Origin: Stentor coeruleus
Taxonomy: Eukaryota > Ciliophora > Heterotrichea > Heterotrichida > Stentoridae
Assembly: GCA_001970955.1 (NCBI GenBank)
Contig: MPUH01000149.1
Span: 1-64,000, forward strand
Direction of reading: 5' to 3'
DNA: 64,000 nt
Every line of letters starts with the position of its first letter. Positions within the stretch are counted from its first letter, which is position 1. The position numbers and the translations under genes were made by a program. Shown here piece by piece: positions 9,841-18,662 of the stretch. A model generated the notes under the pieces. That model worked only from the letters and a program-made list of their open reading frames with translations, was not told the DNA's origin and did not search any database.

Positions 9841-10292
9841 ATGGACTATCAAAACAACTTATCAAAAACCCCCATTTACGATCAAGAATCATTAGACGAA
9901 ATCTACAAAGATTTTACCCAGGCAATGGTTCACAAGATTCAACACCTATTCTAACCCCACTAACTTCAAAACGTGATACTAACATAAGAAGTTTTCAAAC
10001 AAAATACTTATCAAAAAGGCATAGGTTTTTCAAAGTTACTGTAAAAGAAGATTGTATTGAAGAAGCATTAACAGCAGTAGAAAGAAGATTAAAAGGATTA
10101 GTTGAAAGATATAATGGGGATTTACATGTTTGTAAAGTATCAGGGTTAAGTGACATAACAGCTTATTTTATAGTAAATGATGAATATAACACCGCTTCAT
10201 GGGCTAGAGAATTAGAAGACAGTTTATCATCTTTTATTAAACCAGGATGTAAACCAAGCATATTAGAAATGGCTAATTTCAAGCCTAGTTAA
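9841..10292 (+). CDS. Unknown protein, frame broken by one base
   Basis: No single frame covers this gene. ATG 9841 opens 37 codons (MDYQNNLSKTPIYDQE...) that end at a TAA near 9951. A second frame, open from the TAA at 9837 to the stop at 10290-10292, has no early ATG but a clear protein-like C-terminal half (SKRHRFFKVTV, EALTAVERRLKGLVERY, YNTASWARELEDSLSSF). The frames join as one protein of about 150 residues if one T is added to the T4 run at about 9911-9915. No GT lies upstream of the switch, so a tiny intron cannot explain it. Either the assembly lost a base, the gene is newly broken, or the ribosome shifts. I do not recognise the product. It sits 26 bp from ATG2 (divergent) and 20 bp from IVD (convergent). 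Confidence 0.6.
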
Positions 10293-10312
10293 TGTTATAA
10301 CTAAATCTTTTT

Positions 10313-11497
10313 TTAGTGAGTATGGCCTTTAATCAGATCTTTAGCTATTATAGTTTTTCTGATCTCTGTAGTCCCACCACCAATTTCATAAAGTTTTGCA
10401 TCTCTAAGAATCCTCCCAACTGGATAATCGTTTGTATATCCATTTCCTCCTAAACATTGAATAGCATCTAAACCTACATGAGTTGCAGCTTCGGAAGCAA
10501 ACATAACTACAGATGCACAATCACGATTTGTTATCTTACCTTGATCAGCAAGACTACCCATCATATATAAATAGTTTCTTGAAGCACTAAGTCTAGTATA
10601 CATATCAGCTAGTTTTCCTTGGATTAATTGGAAATCACAAATACGAGTTCCAAATTGCTTCCGTTCTGTTACGTAAGGTACTGCGATATCAAGTGCATAC
10701 TGCATCAAACCTACTGGCCCTGCTGCAAGAATCAACCTTTCAAAATTCAAACCTTTCATCAAAATATACACGCCTTGGTTGATTTCGCCCATAATATTTT
10801 CTTCAGGTACAAAAACTTTTTCAAATATAATCTCAGAAGTCCCACTACCTCTCATGCCAATTTTATCTATCTTTTTGCCAACCTTAACTCCAGGGAAGTT
10901 TTTCTCAATAATAAACGCTGTGATTCCTTTTTTCCCATGCTTAGGGTCAGTTTTTGCATACACCACAAAAATGTCAGCATAAGGTCCGTTGGTTATCCAC
11001 ATTTTAGTCCCAGTAAGTAGATACCCTCCATCAACTTTGACAGCTTTAGTACTCATACTAGTAACATCACTTCCTGAATTGTGTTCACTCATAGCTAATG
11101 CGCCAATTTTTTCCCCAGTACATAAACTTGGAAGATATTTGCTTTTTTGGGCATGATTAGCATGAAGGACTATTTGATTTATGCATAAATTACTATGAGC
11201 GATATAAGAAAGGCCTATTGATCCTGAGGCTCGACTAATTTCTTCTGTACAAAGGATATGATCTAAGTAGCCTAATGAACTTCCTCCATATTCTGATGGG
11301 ACTGTTATTCCTAAAAACCCTAAGTCTCCAAGTTTAGGCCATAAGGATTTATAGTCACAGAGGTCATTTTTATCAATTTCAGAAGCCATTGGAGCTATGT
11401 GCTGTTGGGCAAATTTATTTATGAGTTCCTTGAGGTGTACCTGGTCTTCTGAGAGAAAACCACTAGAAATTCGCCTTAGGATGCCATATTTGAACAT
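10313..11497 (-). CDS. IVD: Isovaleryl-CoA dehydrogenase, mitochondrial
   Basis: This flavoenzyme oxidises isovaleryl-CoA to 3-methylcrotonyl-CoA in leucine breakdown and passes electrons to ETF in the mitochondrial matrix. The 394-residue protein matches the family along its length. IGLSYIAHSNLCINQ (94-108), ALAMSEHNSGSDV (133-145) and WITNGP (167-172) line the FAD/substrate site. GLNFERLILA (249-258) holds the catalytic Glu at E253, the position that marks IVD among acyl-CoA dehydrogenases. QCLGGNGY and YEIGGGTTEIR complete the flavin site. The N-terminus (MFKYGILRRISSGF) is basic and amphipathic, as expected for mitochondrial import. It ends 20 bp from the convergent gene's stop. Confidence 0.95.
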   Translation of the reverse strand: MFKYGILRRISSGFLSEDQVHLKELINKFAQQHIAPMASEIDKNDLCDYKSLWPKLGDLGFLGITVPSEYGGSSLGYLDHILCTEEISRASGSIGLSYIAHSNLCINQIVLHANHAQKSKYLPSLCTGEKIGALAMSEHNSGSDVTSMSTKAVKVDGGYLLTGTKMWITNGPYADIFVVYAKTDPKHGKKGITAFIIEKNFPGVKVGKKIDKIGMRGSGTSEIIFEKVFVPEENIMGEINQGVYILMKGLNFERLILAAGPVGLMQYALDIAVPYVTERKQFGTRICDFQLIQGKLADMYTRLSASRNYLYMMGSLADQGKITNRDCASVVMFASEAATHVGLDAIQCLGGNGYTNDYPVGRILRDAKLYEIGGGTTEIRKTIIAKDLIKGHTH

Positions 11498-11872
11498 TTT
11501 ATATATAGGCTTTTTGATTATTTTTTTGGAAATGTATTGGATTATGATTGAAAAATTTAAAGATTAGAAATAGGGAATTGTTGGATTATCAGGTTAAGAT
11601 TTGATTATGGATAAAATGTGATATTTTTTTTTTTTAAATTAAGGTGGGTTATATGACTAGAATTGTTGAGGTTATATAATAAGATTAATTAGAGTATATA
11701 AGAGTTTATGTGTTATATAATAAGGTATATGAATAGTTTAAAATACTGGATAGTTGATATTAAAAACCTTAAATATAAGGATTGAATATATAAAATGATA
11801 ATAAAAGTATAATTTCATAGCAACTTTAAAAACTTTATATTTACCACACCCGCGATTTATTCTCTTATTATG
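11498..11872. other. Intergenic, no gene seen
   Basis: T/G-rich on the plus strand next to the IVD start, i.e. A/C-rich on the coding strand. It carries a T10 run near 11627-11636. The part near 11820 is the 3' flank of the next minus-strand gene. I see no RNA gene. Confidence 0.6.
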
Positions 11873-12682
11873 TTATATTACAGCATTTTTCCTTTTCTCA
11901 GCTATAAACTTCAAATACGGCTCATTATAATACTCAGGCAGGTCGTGTTTTTTCGGTTTTTTCATATGTTTAAACTCAGGCTTCCTTAAATACCTTTTCT
12001 CTGAACTTGAAGTTCTGGGATTTGACGATTTCGGCCTAGAAAGCTTCCAACCTGAAATTCCAACACGATGATAAGGGATTTGCACAGGCTTATGAATATT
12101 CTCAGACTCATCAAAAAAATCTTCCCTATGCACAGTAACTAAAGCTTTAGGTCTAGCATATGTATGTATAACAAACTCATCATAAGCTTCTGGGTTTGGA
12201 AAATCTTCATCTAATACTTTTTCAATAGGTTCTTCAGGTGGATCAGCTCTAAAAACAGGCTGCATAGGTTGTGCAAGTATTTTGTTTAAAATTCGACTTG
12301 TGGACTTTTTTTCGACTACTGAAGAGTTGATTAAAGTCATTGGGACATCTTTACAAGTTTCTAACGGAGACATAAAAGGTATTGGAGCTCTTTTCGAAAG
12401 GATGCCAATTTGACCTTTTGTCACACCTAAGTATTTGATTGAATAACATGGAGCACTTGGTTTGAGTTCTGTTGGAAAACACTGCATTGTAGGCATTTTC
12501 GTTATTATGTCTTGAGTGTAAGTGTCTGAGTTTTTAAAGTCTTTCGAAGTTGATAGACGTAGATTTGAATCCATAGCTGACTTCACAGGCCTTGAATGGT
12601 TTTTAAGCCAATTAGGTATCGAGCTTTCCCATCTGAAAGTTTTTTCCCCTTTGAATGAAGATTTCAGTTCTTTATTACTCAT
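11873..12682 (-). CDS. Unknown basic protein, 269 residues
   Basis: I do not recognise this protein. It is rich in Pro, Lys and Ser and has few hydrophobic runs, so it is probably largely extended. Notable strings are FRWESSIPNWLKNHSRPVK (17-35), DPPEEPIEKVLDEDFPNP and the lysine-rich end KPEFKHMKKPKKHDLPEYY. Proteins of this kind in ciliates are often microtubule- or axoneme-associated, but that is a guess. The frame is open throughout and starts just after an A/C-rich flank (coding strand). It lies 107 bp downstream of the stop of the kinesin-3 gene on the same strand. Confidence 0.6.
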   Translation of the reverse strand: MSNKELKSSFKGEKTFRWESSIPNWLKNHSRPVKSAMDSNLRLSTSKDFKNSDTYTQDIITKMPTMQCFPTELKPSAPCYSIKYLGVTKGQIGILSKRAPIPFMSPLETCKDVPMTLINSSVVEKKSTSRILNKILAQPMQPVFRADPPEEPIEKVLDEDFPNPEAYDEFVIHTYARPKALVTVHREDFFDESENIHKPVQIPYHRVGISGWKLSRPKSSNPRTSSSEKRYLRKPEFKHMKKPKKHDLPEYYNEPYLKFIAEKRKNAVI

Positions 12683-12789
12683 ATTTCGATAAATTTTTAT
12701 TGCTTTCCTTTGTTAGTATATCAGTTTTTACATTTGTTATCTGTTATTAAGCGGTTTAAAAAATTATCTCTAATATGAATCTAATTACT

Positions 12790-15700
12790 TTAAAAAGTAG
12801 TGCAGCAAGAACTTCCTCTAGCTTTTGGTTCAATACCAACTTTCTTTTCTCTTTCTTCAAGCTCTTGAATTCTCTTGTTATACTCCATTTCTTTTCTCAT
12901 TTGCTCAGCTTTTATTTTCTGTAGTTGTTGTTCTTTAATCTCAAGTTCTGTTTTAAGCTGACTCACATCTTCACCTGAGTTCCCCATCAATATTGAAGGT
13001 CCAGGTATGTTTTCGCTGAAAATAATACTAGACATATTTGCCTCTGGTTCACGATTTTTAGAAATTGTTTTAATAGTTGTTGTTTTGTTTATAGCTGATT
13101 TATTAGTTTCTTTAAGTTTATTCATTTCTCTTTCCTTTTTTGAAGCACTCATATCCCCATAGACTGAGATTATTAGCGCTCTGTTAAGAAAATCATCAGC
13201 AATCCCTGCATCTATTAATATTTTATGTGACTTTATGTAATTGAATTTTGGATTTGTAGTAGTTTCATCAATAACATCAGTTTTGAATTCTTCGTTATTA
13301 AGCGCAGCTAGCATATACGAGCAAAAAGTTTTTGATGAAAAGTTATCAGGTATTCCAACTGCTTCTGGTATTTTAACAGTCAAAACTAGATCTTTCCCTA
13401 TTAAATCCTTTAAACTTTCAAACTGTTCTGAATCAATTCCATCAATAGAATAATCAACGGCCACTTTTAATGCTCCTTTATTACTACCATGATCATCAAT
13501 AATCGCCATAGGATCTTCTTCTAATGGAGTTAAATAATAAATAGTATCCATATAACAATAAGCTTGTCCTATTAAATGATAAGTCTGTGTCAAACTTTCA
13601 ACATTATCAGTAAAAGGGTCATTTTCTATATCTAAATCATCAGGGTCTCCACCAAATTCTATCTGATTAAAAATCTCTTGCATATCAACAATACGTCCTT
13701 CAAGTTTATCTAAACTCCAATGTATTTGAAAATCATCAGATATTTCAGGGTATATAACTTTAACCCTAACATTAGTATTTTGAAGCCCTTTACCTATACC
13801 ACCACCTTCTCTATATAACTCAGGTTGAAATATCACATTTTTTCCTAAAGCTACAGCACGCTCATTAGCTTCATTTATTTGCTGTATTGCATGAGATAAT
13901 AATTTTTTTAATCTTTCTAAAGCTAGTCTGTTTTCTTCATGTTGTTTTAGCATTATTTCTTTTTTATGCATTTCATCTTCCATTGCTTTTTGTTTAGCAA
14001 TTAACTCCTGTTCTCTTTCTGCTAAAGCTTTTTGTGCAGCGATATCGTTTTTGTTTTTATTTTTCATAAGTGCTTCAAGTTGATTTTTCTCTTCTTGCAT
14101 TTTTTTCCTTGTCACTTCAAACTCAGCTTCGAGTTTTTTCTTAAGTTCCGCTTCTTTGGCTTTAAGTTCTTCGTCTTGTTTGCCAATAAGCCCATTAACT
14201 TGATCTTCATTAGCTTCTTTCATAGCATATTCCCAATCAAAATTACTATTAGAAAGTTCATCTGGGTCAACAAAAAGGAAGAAATTATGGTTACCAAATC
14301 GTATCCTATTTTGATTTTCTATGACTGTTGGCTGGGTTAATAACTTCCCATTAATCATAGTTTTCAAATTTGGATCCGGTGATGGAATAATAGTAAAAGT
14401 ATCATTTTCCCATTCAACAACACAATGATCAATACCAATACCTAATCCTTCTATAGGTATATCAGGTGGATTATTAGGGTTTTTCTTACCAATACGATTT
14501 TTCCCAGGTTTAAACTGATGGGATATATACCCAGATAACAATGGATCTTCATTTAAATTTGATATAAAAGGAGATGTTGGTTTTGCTTTAGGAGCTTCAT
14601 GTTGAGCTAAAGGAACTTTAGGTCCTTCACTTGCTCTTTGTTGAAAAGTCCTTTCAGCTTCTTCTTTTGCCCTTCTAAGTTCTTCTATTTGTTGCTCGTA
14701 TTGTAGTCTTAAATCTTCACTTATCCCACCACTATTATTATTACCCACAGCTCCAGGGAAACCTTTACCTTCAACCATAGCTTTTAAACGTTCATTTTCT
14801 TCTTTAAGTTCACGGATAAGCTTTTCTTGAGGTGTTTCATTGACTATTGCTTGATTTTTTATAGATTTCACTTGATCTGCATAACGTAAAGTACTTATTG
14901 TTTCTTCTACATTATAAGTTGCTGGGCTTATAGCTGCTATCATAGTTGTTTTACTATTCCCTCCTAAAGCATTTTGAAGGATTCTGGTAAGACTACTCTC
15001 ACGATAAGGAACTACTTCTTTACCCCCTGATGCTCTTTTAGCTAAGGTCGTTATAACTCTTCCTAATGTTGATAAGGATTTATTAATATTTGACCCTTCT
15101 TTCAAAGTATCCCCAGTCGCTCCAGTTTTAGAAGCTCTTTCAGAACCTGCTAAGTCGACCAAATTGATATTACTTTGTTTTCTGTTAAGTGGTTTACCTG
15201 TATCATCATATTGTATTTGCGTGAATGATATAGTCAATACAGTATGAGCCCTAGAGCTTGTCGCATTCATTTGTGTTGCAGCAACAGTCCTATTATTATT
15301 TCCTTTATCAAGTACAGCAGATATTTCCTCATAAGAATTACAAGGGGTTTTCGAAAGCCCTTCAACATAAACTCCAGCTTTAGGGTCTTCTCTTATTTTC
15401 AAACCACCTTTCACTCTTTCAGTAGGAGGCTTTACTAAATCCTGTACCTGTTCATTATAGATTTCTAACATACTAGCCTGTACTTCACAATGTAAAGTAT
15501 TACTTTCTACACCTTTGATTTTTTTATAAATTTCTTCACAGACTATTGGAATAATCCCTTTATTTTTCCCATATCCTACCATAGAGTAAGATTTTCCTGA
15601 ACCTGTTTGTCCATATGCGAAAAGACAACAATGATAGCCTTCAAAAGCATTGTTTAAGACCCCAACACCTAAATCATTGTATACAGTTCGTTGATCAGCA

Positions 15701-15927
15701 TAGTTTGATGATGGACCATCTTTAACCATCTGTCCTGAGTCAGGATCTTCAACAAAATTGTTATGGGACCAATAGCTATAATCAAAAAAGAACTCTTTGG
15801 TAAATTCAGGGCTGAAAACTTTTGTCATTTTACCTTGCATTTCTATGCATAACACTGCGCCTTCAGCTTTTTCACGGTTGTTGAATGGACGCACTCTGAC
15901 CGCTACTTTGACCGAGCTATCACTCAT
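12790..15927 (-). CDS. Kinesin-3 motor with FHA domain and CaaX-like tail
   Basis: The 1,045-residue protein is a plus-end-directed microtubule motor of the KIF1/Unc-104 class. The motor domain fills residues 1-355: P-loop GQTGSGKS (106-113), switch I SSRAH (224-228), switch II LVDLAGSE (256-263) and INKSLSTLGRVI. A neck coil follows at about 365-440, then an FHA domain at about 460-555 (KNRIGKKN, GIDHCVVEW, TMINGKLL). A long coiled coil spans about 575-690, and a second globular region runs to about 900. The usual kinesin-3 PH domain is not visible. Instead the last coiled coil ends in GSSCCTTF, a CaaX-type prenylation box (CTTF) preceded by a second Cys. That could anchor the cargo end to membrane by lipid. 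The motor and FHA calls are secure; prenylation is inference. Confidence 0.92.
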   Translation of the reverse strand: MSDSSVKVAVRVRPFNNREKAEGAVLCIEMQGKMTKVFSPEFTKEFFFDYSYWSHNNFVEDPDSGQMVKDGPSSNYADQRTVYNDLGVGVLNNAFEGYHCCLFAYGQTGSGKSYSMVGYGKNKGIIPIVCEEIYKKIKGVESNTLHCEVQASMLEIYNEQVQDLVKPPTERVKGGLKIREDPKAGVYVEGLSKTPCNSYEEISAVLDKGNNNRTVAATQMNATSSRAHTVLTISFTQIQYDDTGKPLNRKQSNINLVDLAGSERASKTGATGDTLKEGSNINKSLSTLGRVITTLAKRASGGKEVVPYRESSLTRILQNALGGNSKTTMIAAISPATYNVEETISTLRYADQVKSIKNQAIVNETPQEKLIRELKEENERLKAMVEGKGFPGAVGNNNSGGISEDLRLQYEQQIEELRRAKEEAERTFQQRASEGPKVPLAQHEAPKAKPTSPFISNLNEDPLLSGYISHQFKPGKNRIGKKNPNNPPDIPIEGLGIGIDHCVVEWENDTFTIIPSPDPNLKTMINGKLLTQPTVIENQNRIRFGNHNFFLFVDPDELSNSNFDWEYAMKEANEDQVNGLIGKQDEELKAKEAELKKKLEAEFEVTRKKMQEEKNQLEALMKNKNKNDIAAQKALAEREQELIAKQKAMEDEMHKKEIMLKQHEENRLALERLKKLLSHAIQQINEANERAVALGKNVIFQPELYREGGGIGKGLQNTNVRVKVIYPEISDDFQIHWSLDKLEGRIVDMQEIFNQIEFGGDPDDLDIENDPFTDNVESLTQTYHLIGQAYCYMDTIYYLTPLEEDPMAIIDDHGSNKGALKVAVDYSIDGIDSEQFESLKDLIGKDLVLTVKIPEAVGIPDNFSSKTFCSYMLAALNNEEFKTDVIDETTTNPKFNYIKSHKILIDAGIADDFLNRALIISVYGDMSASKKEREMNKLKETNKSAINKTTTIKTISKNREPEANMSSIIFSENIPGPSILMGNSGEDVSQLKTELEIKEQQLQKIKAEQMRKEMEYNKRIQELEEREKKVGIEPKARGSSCCTTF

Positions 15928-16394
15928 ATTTATTAGTGTTATGCTAATTTTGATTTTTTATGAGAGTTATTAGGAAGTTATATATGAAAAGTTTTAGAGG
16001 GATGTAGAATTAGTGGTGGAAGTGTGATTGTAAGGGATATTATTAGGGTTTATGTAAAAAAATGTGATTTTAGGATTAATGAGATGATTGATGATTTGAT
16101 AGATGCAGTTTTTTTGTATTTTTTGAATTTCAGGGCTGGAGAAATAGTTGTTTTTATATTAAAAAGTAGAGTTTTTATGGATGTTTATAGGATGATTTTT
16201 TAGTTTTAACAGGATGTTTTATTGTAGTGTGTGGATTTTTAAATTAGGAAATTTTTAAAGTAAAAAATTCTTGTTATAACTTCTAAAACTATTAACTAAT
16301 AAGTTATCTGGTCAACTTTTTCTATTTTCTTATCAATCAGGTTAAAGTGTAAATGTAATTGTCGCTAAGTAAAAAGTATATCCAATCTCTATCT
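15928..16394. other. Intergenic, no gene seen
   Basis: 5' flank of the kinesin-3 gene and tail of the neighbouring kelch pseudogene. It is T/G-rich on the plus strand. I see nothing functional beyond that. Confidence 0.55.
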
Positions 16395-17292
16395 CTAACT
16401 GTGAAACTCAACAAGTAATAACTTACACTTAGAGGTGTTGATGTTGTCAATAAACCCATTCTGTAAAGCACTCAAGAAGCCTTGAATTCTCAAAAATATA
16501 TAATATTCCTCCACCTTGACAAAAACTTTATACCCACCAGACTGTAAACTTTTATATTGTGTACTATAAAAGTTGTTATCAGCTGAATACTTACAAATAT
16601 AAGTTATGCTGTTTCCAGTCAAATAAATCTCATCTCTAAACACAAAACTAGTTCCATAACTCATCGATGAAGGGCAGCTTTGTATTTGTACTCATGTATT
16701 ATTAGTTAAAGAATACTTTTCACTAGCATTTGTAATTTTATTCGATGTATTATACCCTCCAAACAAATAAACTTCTTTAAACAATGCGCAAACCCCTACA
16801 AACTGCTTACCATACAGAACATTAGCCCTTTTATTCACAGTTTTCAAAGTTGGGTTCACATAATACACCAAATTGTTAATACTTCCATTGTTCCCATAAG
16901 CATAAAACGCATTCCCATATGGAAGTGGACACCAAAGCACTATAAATGCTCATATTATCAGGAGTATTACCATAAAACTTGATGTTTCCATGCTTTTTAC
17001 ATTTATATTTACCATTCTTTTAGTTCCACTTTTAAAGAAAAGCATTGAATTAGAAAAATTGTGTTCCTCTAAATATTGGGTTAAACTCATAGCTTTATAT
17101 TTAAGTACTTTATATTCTTTCATTGCTTCGAATACTCATTCTTATAATAATATCACGATCAAGATCAGACACAGATTTATAAATTGCTAATGAATTATGA
17201 CCCGGATCCCTGTGCATATGATTGAGACATAAAATTGGTGCAGGGAAAGTACATATGCATATATACTCAGCATTATTTTCACAATTTTTCAA
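16395..17292 (-). pseudogene. Decayed zinc-binding/kelch-repeat gene
   Basis: Read from 17292 leftward, a start codon opens a B-box-like Cys/His motif (MKNCENNAEYICICTFPAP, then CLNHMHRDPGH), followed by a helical stretch (KYKAMSLTQYLEEHNFSNS) in another frame and then kelch blades (KQFVGVCALFKEVYLFGGYN, EKYSLTNNT, YGTSFVFRDEIYLTG). The pieces sit in at least three frames. Breaks fall near 17110, 16930-16960 and 16500. A TGA at 16692-16694 replaces the Trp expected after the kelch motif YSLTNNT. No 15- or 16-base intron with GT...AG repairs these breaks. The original product was probably a B-box plus kelch-propeller protein of about 290 residues. The one TGA at a Trp site also raises code reassignment, but long intact genes around it argue against that. 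Confidence 0.65.
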
Positions 17293-17373
17293 TTGGCACT
17301 TTAGGTTTGGTTCATATTAAAACTATACCAATTTTTCTAATATTTTTTTTATAAATGCCAATTTCTAATATAT

Positions 17374-18117
17374 ATGGAAATTTGGCAAGATTATCAAAGC
17401 GGAAAATATTATACTTTAGATTCTAGTGAAGGAATACAATATCCTTGTAATCGATTTGGTCGAGAAAAGAAAATATTATGTTCTTATGAAGCTGGGTATT
17501 TTCATAAGATAAATCCTCGAGTATTCCCTGTTGATAAAAATTTTGCCATACAACCGAAAAAATTCGATGGATACTGTCAGTTCCCAAGACCTTATGAGAA
17601 ATCATCAATAAAAATCCCTTATACCAAAACTCAATCTAAAAGCCCAAAATGTTGTAGGATTTATGATAAGTCTAAAATTCCTCATCCTTTAGAGTTTTTA
17701 AGTGTCTCTGATTTAAAAAGTAAGAAAAGGTTTAGTCCAGTATCGAAGATATCTAGAAGTTCAAGTTATAGAAAATATAAGTGTGAGAGTTTGGAAGACT
17801 TGAAAAAATCTCGAGATTATACAATTTCTGAAGTAAAAACTGTTGAGTATTTGAATACTAAAAAAACGATTGAAAGCGAGATTCTAAATAAAAGGAGGAA
17901 AGCTAATACACCTAAAGAAACACGACGGAAAATGAAAGGGTATTTTTATACCAAATTTAAAACAAGTTCAGATTTGATAAAGATTGAAAATAATATTTGC
18001 CAAAAAACAAATCCAATACTAATTGAAAAAAAAGATAAATTTGAAGAGTTTGAAAAGAATACCCTTGAACGTAAGCGTAAGGCTACAAGGCTTTTACAAA
18101 TTGCAAGTAGTTATTAG
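17374..18117 (+). CDS. Unknown lysine-rich protein, 247 residues
   Basis: I do not recognise this protein. The N-terminal 85 residues are rich in aromatic residues and Gly/Pro (MEIWQDYQSGKYYTLDS, GYFHKINPRVFPVDKNF). The rest is Lys/Ser/Thr-rich with several KKxI or KRRK clusters (LNKRRKANTPKETRRKMKG), ending in a helical stretch (FEEFEKNTLERKRKA). Overall it is very basic, suggesting binding to nucleic acid or microtubules, but there is no recognisable domain. It is transcribed away from the kelch pseudogene, with starts 81 bp apart. It ends with TAG. Confidence 0.6.
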   Translation: MEIWQDYQSGKYYTLDSSEGIQYPCNRFGREKKILCSYEAGYFHKINPRVFPVDKNFAIQPKKFDGYCQFPRPYEKSSIKIPYTKTQSKSPKCCRIYDKSKIPHPLEFLSVSDLKSKKRFSPVSKISRSSSYRKYKCESLEDLKKSRDYTISEVKTVEYLNTKKTIESEILNKRRKANTPKETRRKMKGYFYTKFKTSSDLIKIENNICQKTNPILIEKKDKFEEFEKNTLERKRKATRLLQIASSY

Positions 18118-18662
18118 CATAATAAATTTATTAAATCTGATATTAAGTGTATTAAATTTTGCTTTTTTGAAATCAATAAATATAATTAAAAAAAATGAAT
18201 ACTATTCATCATATAACTATTAACACTATAAGTATATTTCATTATATAATAGTTAATAAGATTTTATTCTAAAAGAATTGATTGAACAAGTAATGAACTT
18301 GAGTTGATAAAGTTGATGATACCTGGGTATTCTGATATATAGAAGTAACTGAGAAAAAAAAAAAATTCTGATTACTATACCTGATAGAACAAGGAGAAAT
18401 TTAAAAAAATGCATCTTAGAGCATGCTTATAAAGAATTAATAATATTCACTAACTGTTGGAAATCTTATATAAAATTAGTCTGACTAAAGGCAACTCCAA
18501 TAATTTTCAATCGATTTTTTTATATTAAATCCACTAGTTATTAAAAGTAAAAAATACCTAAGATAAATTAATAATCTAGGATAATCACAAAAAAACCAAA
18601 AAAAAAGATTACAAATTAAATATAAACTTCTTAAATTCACAGCCTAATAGTATATTAAATTA
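18118..18662. other. Intergenic, no gene seen
   Basis: Very AT-rich with A-runs (an A13 tract near 18353-18365). It is the 5' flank of the K+ channel gene. I see no RNA gene. Confidence 0.55.

Noticed and set aside
9921-9935. GCAATGGTTCACAAG as a GC-AG 15-base intron
   Set aside because: Its removal leaves the frame running into the TAA near 9951, so it does not repair the small gene.
9971-9986. GTGATACTAACATAAG as a 16-base intron
   Set aside because: It would link a frame that is closed upstream by a TAG near 9892 and has no start codon.
16684-16697. A 14-base GT...AG string at the kelch gene break
   Set aside because: One base too short for the intron sizes seen here, and the TGA codon lies just before it, so the stop would remain.
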